A DNA stretch of 64,000 nucleotides from contig NC_091661.1 of NCBI RefSeq assembly GCF_042453785.1, positions 30,619,501 to 30,683,500 of the forward strand, read 5' to 3'. Origin of the DNA: Malus domestica. Lineage: Eukaryota > Streptophyta > Magnoliopsida > Rosales > Rosaceae. Numbering within the stretch: position 1 is the stretch's first letter; each line of letters opens with the position of its first letter. Below are positions 50,607 through 62,585 of the stretch, in pieces. A program made the position numbers and the translations under genes. The notes beneath the pieces were generated by a model that was not told where the DNA came from, searched no databases, and worked only from the letters and a program-made list of their open reading frames with translations.

Positions 50607-53030
50607 TGTCACAGCCCGTCCCGAGATTCTATTTATCGAGGTTGTGAAATGACGAAAGTACCCTTGACGGTTACTAAGGTATGTGTGTGGCATGTTTTGT
50701 ATAATGTATATTTTCCTAAGTTTTGGAAAATTTAAGTTGGATTAAAGGATGTGTGCATATTTGTGTGGCTAGGGTGTAATGTGGACACACACACACTCAA
50801 CTTGTCTTCTCTTTCTCCCGTGGACCTTTCTTCTCTTCTCTCTCTCTCGATTTTCTGCACCTTGTCATTGTGCATGTACGTACAAGGAAGAGCTTGCCCA
50901 TTTCTTCACCGATCGAGACTAAAAAGGTAAGTTTTAGAATTCTTACAAGCTTGTGAGTTTATCGATACCAATTTTAGGACTTAGAACCTTCGGGATCTAG
51001 TGAAATTCAAACCCCTAGTTTTGAGTACTGTTCATGTGGACATAAACATGGTTGTTTCAGGGAGTTTGAAGCCCATAGGAGGCTTAGTGAGGTTCTAAGG
51101 AAGCTTGGAGAAGAAGAATCGAAGAAATTGGACGTAAGGATCCTGAGTTTTTCAAATTCCCGAATTAGTCACTATTCACGAACTTTTAAACCCTTAAGTT
51201 TTTGTGAATTTTAGGACTATAACAAGCTCTAGGAGGTCCTCACGAGCTTCAGGGTGTTTCATTGGTAGAAATTGGACGTCGGAGGACCGAGAACGAAGCT
51301 TCTCAAATTTGGCCAAACTATCGAACTTCCGCAGGTGAGATCTAGTGCATTTTAGACCTTGAAACTTGTGTAATGTGATTCTACATGCCTAGGGCTTCAT
51401 TTTGGTGTAAAATACGTAAAAAATGGTTGAGATTTGACGGAGAATAACAGGTTTGAAAAATTACCCAGTTTCCGACGGAGCTGGAGGTAAGGGATGAGAG
51501 CATATTCCGTTAAGTATAACGGAATATGCTAACAGTGTTAGGTCACGCCGTTAATTATTATTCAGGACAAACGGAATATTCTCGGAATATTCCTGACGGC
51601 GTTAACTGACGCCGTCAACGTGCCTGGCGTGTGCTTGCGCGTGGGCCTCGCGTAGGTTCGTGCCATCTCTGGCACGTGAGGGCGCATGGCAAGTCCAAAA
51701 TTTTTCTAAAAATTTGGTGATGATCCTGAGGTTATGTAGATCATTGTGGTATATTCATATACCCAAATTAAGCAGTGTATGAGAAGTTATTTCGAATTGT
51801 CGGTTATGTGCCTTAATTAACGTTTTTATAGTTGTTTCGCATATAGGTGATACCTATCCCGAGGACGAGCACATCCAGGGATGCCACGGGGGTTAAGACC
51901 CTTCGACTTACTAGTGAGTGGGCAGTATTTTCTGTATTTACCTATATACTATTGATTTTTCCCATAAACTGAACTTAAATGAAAGTATGTTTTTAAAATG
52001 CCATGCATGCATATTATGAATTATATGAATTAGTAATTGATGCATATATATGTGAAATGGTGTTGTGGACGCACATGTGAGTTATATTGTTCATATGATT
52101 TATTGATGATTTGAATTGTGTTGAGAGCTCATAACATTCACCCCTGGTGTTAGTGCTTATAATATTCACCGCACCGCACCCTCACCTTGGATCCAAGTAG
52201 GTGCATGTCGTACAGACCATGAGAGGGTTCCGACATGCTAGTCATACAAATCACTATAGGTGGTTCCGGCTGGTAGGTGACCTTAGATTATGTGCACAGA
52301 TGATTGATGAGAGAAACACTAGAGCGTATTATTACACCATTCTTGTCATACAGACTACTTCAGGTAGTTCCGACTTATGTGCAGAGTAGTGCCGTACAGG
52401 TCACCATGGTGACTTCGGTTGGTTTGGATATTGAGCTATGGAATTAACCGTACATGACCAATTGCAGGGTCTCCGATTGATTCATTATGTTACCTTTTAT
52501 ATTGATGCATTCTTAATCTGTTATTGACATTTATGGCATGACATATTTTCTGGGTTTTGATAAAGAATTGTGATTTGAGATATATGAAGATTATATGCAT
52601 ATTATGTTATTTTCTGGGAAAGTATACAGGTTTTACAGCGAGGGGTTAGAAATGTTTTAAATGAAATGATTTTCGAAAAGCTTTGTTTTACTGACCCATT
52701 CAACTTTGTTTTGCGCCCCTCCAGGTTCTAGTTAGCATCGTTGGTGGCCCACGAGGATTCCCACGGCATTCTGACAAAGTACTCATGTAGGACTCACCTT
52801 CAGGTGTTGTAATTTAGTAATGTTCCTACTTGACTGCACCTAGTACTTATGCTTTGAATATGTGTGTTTCACACTTTAAGTTACTCTAGCACGTTACTTG
52901 GTTATTATTGCTAGTATTTGGTTTTTGTTTATTCGTATTTCTCTTATCTATTGCTTCCGCATCGCACTTTTGATTACGTCACGCCCACGTATCGGCCAGC
53001 ACGCCTTGATTCTAGGATCAGAGTGTGTCA
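50607..53030. mobile_element. Solo LTR (2424 bp) with TSD CCAAA
   Basis: It starts TGTCACAGCCCGTCC and ends GAGTGTGTCA. The TSD CCAAA is present at 50602-50606 and 53031-53035. Copy B of the flanking duplication lacks the LTR and reads straight through the site (near 55650), which confirms the insertion. The size and TGTCACAGCCCG start suit a Gypsy-type LTR. No internal domain remains, so it is a solo LTR. An AT-rich domain and GC-rich stretches (51540-51700) alternate inside. Confidence 0.93.
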
Positions 53031-53352
53031 CCAAACTAGTGTTATTATGTCTTATCCAAAAGGAGGAAATAAAAAATGGAAAGCTTCAGACTCTATTTGG
53101 AGGACCATGGTCAAACTTCTACTTCTCTTCATGTATTTTTCTTTTCCTTCGAAAACAATTTCGGAGTTGGTTCATTCATATGTATGTAAAACACTAATGC
53201 ACTTAGTTTTATACATTTGAACGACTAAATGATCTTCAAATCAAATAATATTTTGAAGATGATGTTCAATAAAAATTTAGAAATCGAACAATATCTCAAT
53301 TATGAATTTGTACTATAAATATACATTATTCGCAGAGAAATGAGCTAATCCT

Positions 53353-53380
<28 letters not shown>
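53353..53380. repeat. Poly(A) tract
   Basis: A run of about 28 A residues lies inside copy A of the duplication. It is a simple repeat and is not tied to a retroposed gene. Confidence 0.9.
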
Positions 53381-53385
<5 letters not shown>

Positions 53386-53848
53386 TACAAGTATTATATA
53401 TCCACATACATATGATAATATCACTTATGAGACCACTTACCAAATGAAATAGTAACGAATATATATAGGATGAAATAGTCGGTTCAACTGTAGTATAATA
53501 TTCATGACGAATTTTCCGTCTTAGATGTATTCATTCATATTAAAACAAGTGTATTTATTTATTAATGTTATATCCTATAGGTTTTTAAAATATTTATTAT
53601 AGTTTATTTTGTGTTGTTAAATAATGTAAAAAGTGTCAAAATATAATGTATAATCAAGTAGTTTTGCTTCCAACTTCCGACCACTGAAATCATTAAGAGT
53701 GAACTTTGATGAACGTACTTTTAAAATCTTAAAATGATATTATCACATCCCGGCCCGGGACGGATCACTTCTCGGGCCCGCTCCACCACCGTAGCATGAT
53801 ATTGTCCATTTTGGGCTCCGACCACGCCCTCACGGTTTTGTTTTTGGG

Positions 53849-53937
53849 AACTCACGAGCAACTTCCCAGTAGGTCACCCATCATGGGAGTGCTCTGGCCA
53901 CCTTCTCGCTTAACTTCGGAGTTCCGACGGAACCCGA
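53849..53937 (-). ncRNA. 5S-rRNA-like Pol III domain in left Cassandra LTR
   Basis: The minus strand reads GAACTCCGAAGTTAAGCG and later ATGATGGGTGACCTACTGGGAAGT. These correspond to the box A and box C promoter parts of 5S rRNA. It is diverged from a true 5S gene and belongs to the LTR. Confidence 0.85.
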
Positions 53938-54203
53938 TGCCAGTGAGCTCCCAAAAGACCTCGTGCTAGGTAAGGATGGGAATATACATTTAAGAATCAC
54001 TCCCCTGGACGATGTGAGATGTCACAATCCACCCCCCTTAGGGGCCCGACGTCCTCGTCGGCACACCACGGTCAGGGTTAGGCTCTGATACCAATTGTCA
54101 CATCCCGGCCCAGGCCGGATCACTTCTCGGGCCCGCTCCACCATCGTAGCATGATATTGTCCGTTTTGAGCCCCGACCACGCCCTCACTGTTTTGTTTTT
54201 GGG

Positions 54204-54292
54204 AACTCACGAGCAACTTCCCAATGGGTCACCCATCATGGGAGTGACCTGGCCACCTTCTCGCTTAACTTCGGAGTTCCGACGGAACCCGA
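54204..54292 (-). ncRNA. 5S-rRNA-like Pol III domain in right Cassandra LTR
   Basis: This is the same 5S-like segment in the other LTR, with GAACTCCGAAGTTAAGCG and GATGGGTGACC. It is not a functional ribosomal gene. Confidence 0.85.
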
Positions 54293-55060
54293 AGCCAGTG
54301 AGCTCCCAAAAGGCCTCGTGCTAGGTAGGGATGAAAATATACATTTAAGGATCACTCCCCTGGGCGATGTGAGATGTTACAGATATCACTTAGTGTATTG
54401 AGATGTGTTCCCACTATATTGAAAAATTTCTTGTCATATATATTGAGTCGACTCCACATTGACTTATCCCAACCAAGTATATCTTCAGTTGTTTTAGGCT
54501 TTTAGGAAACTAGTAATGTATATGGTTCCAAATATATAAAAACAAAAAACAAGTATATGAGTTCCACAAATGAAAACAAACACCAACGTTATTATTATAA
54601 CAAAATAAAGTATATACAAGTAGGAAGCAAGCCACCCGTTGATTTGTCGAATTTGATGTTCTTGTTTAGTGGCTCAATGGCATGGGGCCAAACTCCAAGA
54701 ACCAGCGCACAACTCTCATTTTGTATACTTTCCCAATCCGTATAATCCCCATGTTAATGTTATTTTCATCTCTCCCCATTAAACATGATGATGATGGGAT
54801 CTTCAAATTAACCATCTTGTTTCTCTCTAATTCGCTCTTATGTGAAGATGGGAAGTTAATAACGTCCCACGTCGGAAAGTATCGTGGAAGATTGTAGAAG
54901 GAGTTGAGCTACTTCTTATGTTGCCAACTAATTTAAGAGTGAGAGAGACAAATATATAGGCGTAACGTAGCTCACACCTTGAAATCACCACATAAGTGAG
55001 GAATATATATGATTACATTAATCAAATTCAGGACCAATTAAGAAGAAAACTCTAATACCA

Positions 55061-55362
55061 CCGAGGACGGAGGCAGCTGCCCCCACTGAAGTTTTGTGTA
55101 GAGAAAAAAAAATCATGATGTTGAGAAAACTTGAATTTATGGTATTTAAGTATTCAACGGATTAGTTGAAATTTTCAAATAGTATATATGTATAATAAAT
55201 TATGATTGTGAAAAATTGTATGCAAGTTGGCCTACTGAAATGTGAGAAGGGAAAAAAGCAATGACATTATAGAATTTACTATCATGAATTTTATTTTATT
55301 TTCCGTCAAATATAACTGGAGGTTAAGGTTGCCTCTGCTAAAAAAATTTATAGCTCCGTCCT
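55061..55362. mobile_element. Small DNA-transposon-like insertion in copy B (about 302 bp)
   Basis: It is absent from copy A at the matching site (near 50310). The ends are short inverted repeats: AGGACGGAG near 55064 and CTCCGTCCT ending 55361. ACCA flanks both sides (55057-55060 and 55363-55366). No coding capacity is seen and the superfamily is not clear. Confidence 0.7.
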
Positions 55363-55823
55363 AACCAAGTTAGACAACTAATGACTTCCAAGACCTTAAA
55401 TTGTCGTATAATATATAGGAACAATACATATCACACTTACAATTACAGCTTTAGTAAACTTGGAAAATTTAGTCCCTTAAACATAAGCTCGTGATCTGAC
55501 TTGTTAATTACTTTCACATGTTCTCTTCACCTTGTATTTTTCCTATGATTAAGACAAACAAACAGTCTATGAGTTAATTCTATAAATCCCAATAGAAGAG
55601 TTAGAATTTGCTTTGTATTTAATCCCTAAAACACTGTCATTTCCCAAAGTAGCTGTAGTGTTATCATGTCTTCTCCAAAAAGAAGAAATAAAAAATGGAG
55701 AGCTTCAGACTCTAGTTGAATGAGCATGGTCAAAATTCTACTAAGTTTCTCTTCTTTTCCTTCAGAAACAAATTTGGAGTTGGATCATTTATATGTATGT
55801 AAAATATTAATGCAATTAATTAT

Positions 55824-55977
55824 AAAGAACTTTAACGAAAAGCTCTTGATACTGTTTAATTTAACGAAAAATCACATTTTTATATTAAAAAATCAATCAT
55901 AGTACTATTCAATTTACCCTTTATTCTATCATTATCTTTAACACTCGAAATTTTCAAACTCTTTTCATTAGTTTTCC
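55824..55977 (+). mobile_element. MITE family A, copy 4 (154 bp)
   Basis: It is inserted in copy B of the duplication; copy A has the empty site near 53200-53215. The flanking 10-mers match at 7 of 10 positions, a decayed TSD. Confidence 0.85.
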
Positions 55978-56330
55978 TTTTATTCTATGCATTTGAATGA
56001 CAATATGATTTGTTCAATTGTAATATATTTTCAGGAGGGAATTTTCCGTCTCAGATATATTTATTTGTGATAAAATAAGTGTATTAATCTGTTAAAATTG
56101 TTATAGGTTTTTAAAATATTTATTTTTTGCTTCCACCTTTGAAGGACTCGAGTCAGCTGTAGTGGACTACGATGAACATACTTTTTAAAATCTTGACATG
56201 ATATCGGAACTGAATTCAATCCAACCCAACCCAACCGTTGTAGTTGTGAATATGTTTAGACTGTTGGTTATAGTGATTGACACGTGTCATCTTCTTATTG
56301 GTTGAGTATGCCACATAGGATTATTAATTA

Positions 56331-56474
56331 GAAAAACTAATGAAAATAGTTTAAAAACTTTGAGTTTTAACGTTAAGGACAAAATAAATGATAAAGTGAA
56401 TAGTATCATGATTGACTTTGTAGTGTAAAAATGTGGTTTTTCGTCAGTACCAGGAGCTTTTCTTTAAAGTTCCT
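56331..56474 (-). mobile_element. MITE family A, copy 5 (144 bp)
   Basis: A perfect 10-bp TSD TTATTAATTA lies at 56321-56330 and 56475-56484. A few internal bases present in the other copies are missing. Confidence 0.88.
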
Positions 56475-56573
56475 TTATTAATTAGAATAGGTCGTTCTGT
56501 CTTAACTTAATGTACATAAACAATGTACTTAGTTATATTATTTTTTTTACAAACGATAATGTTAATAAGTTAA

Positions 56574-56693
56574 GAGAGCTGCTAGACCCACCCCGTTGTC
56601 TTATTTCTCCACCCACGTTATATTTACACCCACTATAAAATGTTAAAAAATTAAAATGTTATTTCCCCACCCACTATTATTCCTAAAATAACC

Positions 56694-56739
<46 letters not shown>

Positions 56740-57284
56740 TTTCAACTCTGCTTTCTATGTTGCACTTTCACCGTTTCTCAAGTCACGTTGTTTTATTCTT
56801 CTAATTGATTCATGTTTTCGTTGTTTTATCAAACTGAGTTTAGTCAAGTTAATTACAACACCATGCTTCATGTTTCTAGTTCGATTGATCACAATACACT
56901 ATCCATTATTGCCAAATTGTACGGCAACGTAATGCAAAATCGTAGATACAACACATTCAAATAGGAATCAATTTAATGAATGATTCAAGTTCAAGTTGCC
57001 ATGCTATTGAATTGTCTAATCAGATGGACATAAAGGTTAATCAGAATTTTGACAACTCCTAACAAATTGCACGCAAAAACTTATTCTTTTACCTCTTCGA
57101 TGGAAACATAATCCTCTACTTCTTCCATAAAAACGTCATATTCTAAGTTCATTCTTTTGCTTTCTCTAAATGATTTTGCTTTCTCTGAATGAAAAGAGAT
57201 GAGAAGGATGAGAGATGAGAAGTATGAGCTAGGGTTTAAGGAAGATAAATAGTCTAAAGAGTTATCAAACCCAAACTTTTCTTT

Positions 57285-57333
<49 letters not shown>

Positions 57334-57461
57334 AAATAATGCAAAAGAAGGTAACTAAGGTCCTTATTAGTCATTTTACAAATTGACAAATTTGTAATTA
57401 AAAAAATCATTAAAAGGTGGATGGGAAGATAAGACATTAAGGTGAGAATAACAGCTTTCTA
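56574..57461. mobile_element. Possible TIR element (about 890 bp) with (TA)n tracts
   Basis: The left end (AGCTGCTAGACCCACCCC, then GTCTTATTTCTCCACCCA) and the right end in reverse (AGCTGTTATTCTCACC, then GTCTTATCTTCCCATCCA) are imperfect inverted repeats of about 44 bp. The interior has two (TA)n microsatellites (about 56697-56731 and 57289-57331) and no recognisable transposase. No clear TSD was found. Confidence 0.5.
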
Positions 57462-59079
57462 ATGAAAATCTTGCACTCTCTGATTCTGTTTTCTCTCTCT
57501 CTCATCTTCTTTCTTCTTCGATTTGTCTTCTATCTCTCTAAAACTCCGTAAATGGAGCACTGTGATTAGGTGAGCCGTCTAGTAAAGGCAAAAGTGGAAA
57601 ATGACTTTTCATGTAATCACAATAAACAGAGAGTGAGACTGAGGGATCTGTGAGAGTGAGGGATAGAGAAGTTCCACACACTCCAGAAAAGTCTAGAAAT
57701 GTGTTCCAATTCATATTTATTCATCATCTCATGCATGCATGTGACATTGTGGCTACTACAACTACAAGGCGATGGTCGATGTTAATATATCATCAGATTT
57801 TACGTGTAGGCATGCTACGCTTGACAAGTCGATCCTCATGCTTTTGCTTGCCTACAAATGGGGCTCTATTGGACCGCCACCACCTCCCAATTTTCTGAGA
57901 AATTTTAATGTGTATTAGGAGCAATTACCACGATATTTAAAAAATATTAATAAAAACATATGAGTTATCACTTCAATGAAATAAAAACAGTATATTGAAC
58001 TTAAAGTACAAAAAATTTAAATAGTAATATCGCTTGTAATAATAAACATTACATTACGGTATTTGGGTTTAGACAAAACCGTTTCCAATTTTTGCTTATA
58101 ATGCTTCAAAAATAAAAACCACGTATTTTCAAACGCAAGCTGATGCTATGTAAACCAAAACTCCATAAAAAATCTGCTAACTTCAAATATTTTTTTATTT
58201 TCTTCTTCTTGTTCATATATATTCAGGTAAGCTATAAAAACAATGCCTAACAATGCCCAACTCTGTGATTGTGAGGGCCTAACAAACCAATCATTTTCTG
58301 CCACATAAAAACATTTGCACCGCTGGAGCTGTGAATCTAGCCAGGTCACCAGTATCATAAGTTTACATTATTTTTGTATGATTTGAGTTTCAAGTTAAAC
58401 GGAAACAAACGAAGTCGGCCGATTTGTTTGATTCACCATTTTGGAGTCAATGTCCGATATTCATGATTAACGTTCAAGCCATGCAACCCATGATACACCC
58501 CTTATTCTTTTCAAAACCCTAAAACTATTTATGCCATATATTTTCAATCGCATTACTTATCATATTTCTCAAAACTCAACATTTGCATGACCTAGTTCTG
58601 AGGTATGCGGACATTTTCTTCTCAATTCTCAAAATATATGTGGCATTACAAGTTAGGTTTGTAGTTGTAGTGGCAGAGCACTTACTACAACGAAGATTGA
58701 AGTTCCATCCTTGTCATCTCCATTCTTAAACTGCCGTTGTACAGCAACTAAACAAGGTCAAATTATTCACACAAGGCCGTCGTCCATGTCTTCGTTATTG
58801 CAGGCAAGAAATATCGTGGAAATGATGTGTTTTTAGCTAGTAATCAATTAAAATCGAGTTCCTTAGTCCTTGGAGTTTTTGTTACTTGCATGGGAATTGA
58901 CGGTAAGGATAATGAGGGTAGTACAACGACAACTACATGTACTATATACCCACATATTCCTTAAGCATATATGAAAAAGACAACATAGTCAACCTAATTA
59001 GCAAATGTTGAACTATGATTATATATGATTGATATAAACGAGGGGCTTATGAGTTCCGGTCCTATCCCATTATAATTTA
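57462..59079. other. AT-rich intergenic DNA
   Basis: No gene or RNA was recognised in this stretch. Confidence 0.4.
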
Positions 59080-59232
59080 GGGAACTTTAACGAAAAGCTC
59101 CCGGTACTGTTCACTTTAACGAAAACCCACATTTTTACACTAAAAAGTAAATCATGGTACTATTCACTTTACCCTTTATTTTGTCCTTATTGTTAAAACT
59201 CAAAGTTTTCAAGCCATTTTCATTAGTTTTCC
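59080..59232 (+). mobile_element. MITE family A, copy 6 (153 bp, best preserved)
   Basis: It starts GGGAACTTTAACGAAAAGC and ends CATTAGTTTTCC. A perfect 10-bp TSD TTATAATTTA lies at 59070-59079 and 59233-59242. The ends are imperfect inverted repeats (GGGAACTTTAACGAAAA and GGAAAACTAATGAAAA). Confidence 0.9.
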
Positions 59233-62160
59233 TTATAATTTATTGCATCTAATACAAACACATATCACATAATTAAAGTTGGAATTGAGATCCTCTCTAT
59301 ATCTCAAAATCCGGAGCTAGCGAACTTAGAGATTCAGGGCATTCAGCAGAGAGAGAACGATCTGAATTCTTGGCTTTTGTGAGGTGGGCTAGTGAAATGG
59401 GCTACTGGTGGCCATAAAATTTAAAATGAGTGGTTCAGATCTATGGTCTGCCATCCATGTAAACTATCCAGTGTTGCTCCATTTGTATGATGACATGTGG
59501 CAGACCACCATGTGTTTCGGGCACACTAAAAAATTTCTCTTACAAATGTAAGAAACTCATGGGTAACTCTCGATGTAAATGATAATTATAGGACCAATTT
59601 ATTTAAAAGAAATCAATTAAAATAATTTTTTTATCAAAATTAATAATTAGTGCATCAATGTAACCCACATAATAAAATAATTAAAGAATTAATTGGCAAC
59701 ATTTTCTTCATATGTCAAATCTGACAGTAAAAGACTCTTATGTCAATCCATGTAGAATTGACATATCGGTTATAGCTTCTTTCTATCATCATATTTGATT
59801 GCATGACATTCCACTTAAGATTTAACAGTTCTTCACGTTTTTGATTTTCAGGTTGATGTTTAATGGGCTAACAACGGAGTTTCAAGCAACCTTATGATTG
59901 GGTGGAACATTTTATATTGATAAAGATAGAGACCTTCCTCTAGCTAGGCTCTATCCGATGATCATAAATGCTTTTGTGAGTATTCCCAACTTCTGAAATT
60001 AGTGGATAACCGTGGCTTGCCACCTTTTAAAAAACAAAAACATTGATTAATTACTTTGTGGACATGTAAAATAAAAAATGAAACAACAAAATCTCGTAGA
60101 CCATGGTAAATTAAATTAAGAATTTGTGGCAAAATCAATTTTACTTTACCATTTTGGGGCCCTAAACAACTGAAGGGTATAAGAGATATTTGGGGCCCTA
60201 AACTCGTTTTTTAAATACGGTAACTCATCGTCACCAAAAAAAAAAAAAAAGGAAATTTGCTTAGCTGGAATAAAAGTTAACGTAAACTGGTAACCAAAAT
60301 ATCTCGAATTAAACTTAATAATGCACTCCTTTTTTGGACTTGTATCTAATTATCTCTATAAACGATGGGCAATCTGCAATTACAAAAATACAATTAAGCA
60401 AATCAGGCCGGGTCAATGAACAAACCGTTTGACATTTGACAATAAACCCTAAACCCTAAATCCTAAACTCTAGTTTGAAGGGTCGGGTCAACTATTTCCT
60501 TTACTTAAGTTTCAAAATCCAAACAAATTCGATATGATCAAGCAAATCTTAATCCCCCGTTTTCAGATTCCTATGTTGTCCTCCAAAACTTTGGGAACTT
60601 GAGTGTGATTTTGAGTAATTATTAATTTATTAGCAAATGTTGTACTATAATTAAATATGATCAAACAAATTTGGATTTTGGCTTAAAATGTCAAATAAAT
60701 TTTGACTTTTTTTTTTTGGTTGAAAAAATGGGGCACACAAAAAAACCCAAACAATACTAATCAATAATAAATATATACCAATCACCACGGGTGACACAAT
60801 GGTTGTAGATAAATTTTAGACCTGTATTCCACATGGCACGTACCATGGTGGCCAAGGGAGGCTAAAATGCTTTTGTGAGTCTTCTCGTCCCCCAAAATGG
60901 TGGATCTGTGGTGAAGCCACCAATTGATCCCCCTTTATTTCTTTTCTTTTTGGTTTTATGTGATAATTCAAGTCTACTAATTAATTGTGTGATTGCAAAG
61001 ATGATTCATAAAATTGACACTTGAGATTAGTGTTGGCGTCAATCACACGACATGTTTCTGGTTTGATTTTTAACCCTGGTGAATCATATGATAGTGACTA
61101 GAAGAGACTAAAATGCATTTGTAAATCTATCTGATTTCAAAAATATAAATTGGCATGACAAAGCCAACAGCTCGTTGCCTTTAAAAAAAAGTTAGTAGGC
61201 TGGATTATTGCTATAATTATACAACTGCATTTTTTTTCTTGAATGCAAAGAAATCTACAATATGGAAAATGATTTAATCCCAATAAATCAGAATTAATAA
61301 TTGCCAAGTAAATCACAAGTGGACTTCGTCGTCAATGACGTGTACGGTGACACCTCAAACTTGGCTCCCAAGAAATTATTTATTTTTGGTAGATTTTTTT
61401 TATATATTTATTTTCCAAAAGACTTGGTTGCCAAGAAATTACCGCGGACGAAACTGAAGCGATGAGATTTGGAAGGTGAGCATATCTCGGTAAAACCGAA
61501 AAAATAGAGCAGAAAAACACCCAGAGAAGTACTAATAAACACTAATTATTTATGGCGGCGAATTCAAAGTTGCCCGCCACGTTACTCCAGCTGTTAAAAA
61601 AGTAATTTTCTTTTTTTTTTAAAATACGCAGGTTAAATAAAATTTAAAAATTTACCCACTGGCATTTCCCAAATGTCGATTCCACCCTCGTCTTCTCACC
61701 TTATTTACCCACTTGCAGAAAAGAGTGAGAGAGTAAATTAACCAGTTGGCCCTTTTGAGCGGTCAAACTGTTTGACCGGGAAACGGAGCAGGGCCGGGTA
61801 TCTTGGGCCTCACGTGACAGGCCGCACGGGGTTCGAGATAAAAACAAACGAAACGAAATGATATTTTGCCGAGTCAGCACCGTGCGGTGTGCGCTCATTG
61901 GGGCCGAACTTTCGCGGGGCCCACGGTGTTTACGTGTGAGAATCTCGATGCGGTCTCGGGATGTCGCGGACCGTATTTGGTATCTCTCCTGTATTGTATC
62001 CTCCCACGGCCGTCACCGGAAGCGAAATTACCCCGATATTTTTCTTTATTTAAAAATAAATAATTAAAAAGTGGAATATTTTAGAATATAAAAAAAATTA
62101 GGGAGGTAAATTAATGAATTAATAAATTATTTCGGGAGGCTTTCCCAATTTCGGCTGGTG
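59233..62160. other. Intergenic DNA upstream of the CRF gene
   Basis: It includes an old dispersed repeat (59283-59345, related to 24780-24890), a short telomere-like run of AAACCCT units (60443-60472) and AT-rich DNA. GC content rises from 61700 towards the CRF promoter. No additional gene is seen. Confidence 0.45.
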
Positions 62161-62585
62161 GATCCTATATAACAGCGGTTTCAGTGTTTTGGTTTTCCAC
62201 GCTTACTCTTTCGCTTCGTCTTCACTCAAAATTTTCACTCTCTCTCCACCACTCTCTCTCTCTCTCTCTCTCAAAAGCTCGAGCTTTCCGTACGTACAGA
62301 GTTCCAGCTTTCTCCAACTCTCCCTCCCTTTCGCTTGATTTCTCAGAATTTTCTGGTTTCCGATCATAATTTTCTGAAAAATTACACTCAAAGCGGTCGA
62401 TTTCTCAGAGTTTGAAAGGGTCGATTTATTTGCATACCATTTTTGCTGTTTTTTCTTTACTTCTGACAAGAACGGTCCTTTTTCTGCTCCGGGTGTTTTG
62501 ATCTGGCTCTGTTCTTTGTTTGGTATCTGATTTTTTTCGCATTCGATGCAAATTTAGAGAAAATCCGAGCAGCCCGGAAGAAAGA
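62161..62585 (+). promoter_or_regulatory. CRF core promoter and leader
   Basis: A TATA box (TATATAA, 62166-62172) is followed by a pyrimidine-rich leader with a (CT)n tract (about 62251-62272). No upstream ATG lies in frame with the gene; the frame is open to 62520 only through a TTG. Confidence 0.7.

Larger units (their letters stand above)
49590..53740. repeat. Copy A of an about 1.7-kb tandem segmental duplication
   Basis: Positions 49590-50606 plus 53031-53740 match 54387-56205 (copy B) in order, with many substitutions and small indels. Copy A is interrupted by the solo LTR 50607-53030 and contains an extra 37-38-bp internal repeat (about 49899-49972). Near 50312 the minus strand reads CATGGTATTAGAG, similar to a tRNA primer-binding site. 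The duplicated unit may therefore itself be an old LTR-element remnant. Confidence 0.85.
53741..54381 (-). mobile_element. Cassandra TRIM retrotransposon (641 bp)
   Basis: Two 286-bp LTRs (53741-54026 and 54096-54381) surround a 69-bp interior and are flanked by the TSD GATAT (53736-53740 and 54382-54386). On the minus strand the interior begins with the Met-tRNA primer-binding site TGGTATCAGAGCC (54093-54081) and ends with a purine-rich AAGGGGGGTGGAT. Each LTR contains a 5S-rRNA-like segment, the defining trait of Cassandra elements. It encodes no protein and depends on other elements for movement. Confidence 0.95.
54387..56205. repeat. Copy B of the tandem segmental duplication
   Basis: It matches copy A (49590-53740). 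It lacks the 2.4-kb solo LTR but has gained an about 300-bp insertion (55061-55362) and MITE family A copy 4 (55824-55977). The two copies serve as empty-site controls for each other's insertions. Confidence 0.85.

Noticed and set aside
53741..54381. Two genuine 5S rRNA genes
   Set aside because: The 5S-like parts are diverged and lie within identical LTRs with a primer-binding site and TSD, which marks Cassandra.
62520..62585. Upstream extension of the CRF frame
   Set aside because: It has no ATG and begins only with TTG; CRF homology starts after the ATG at 62586.
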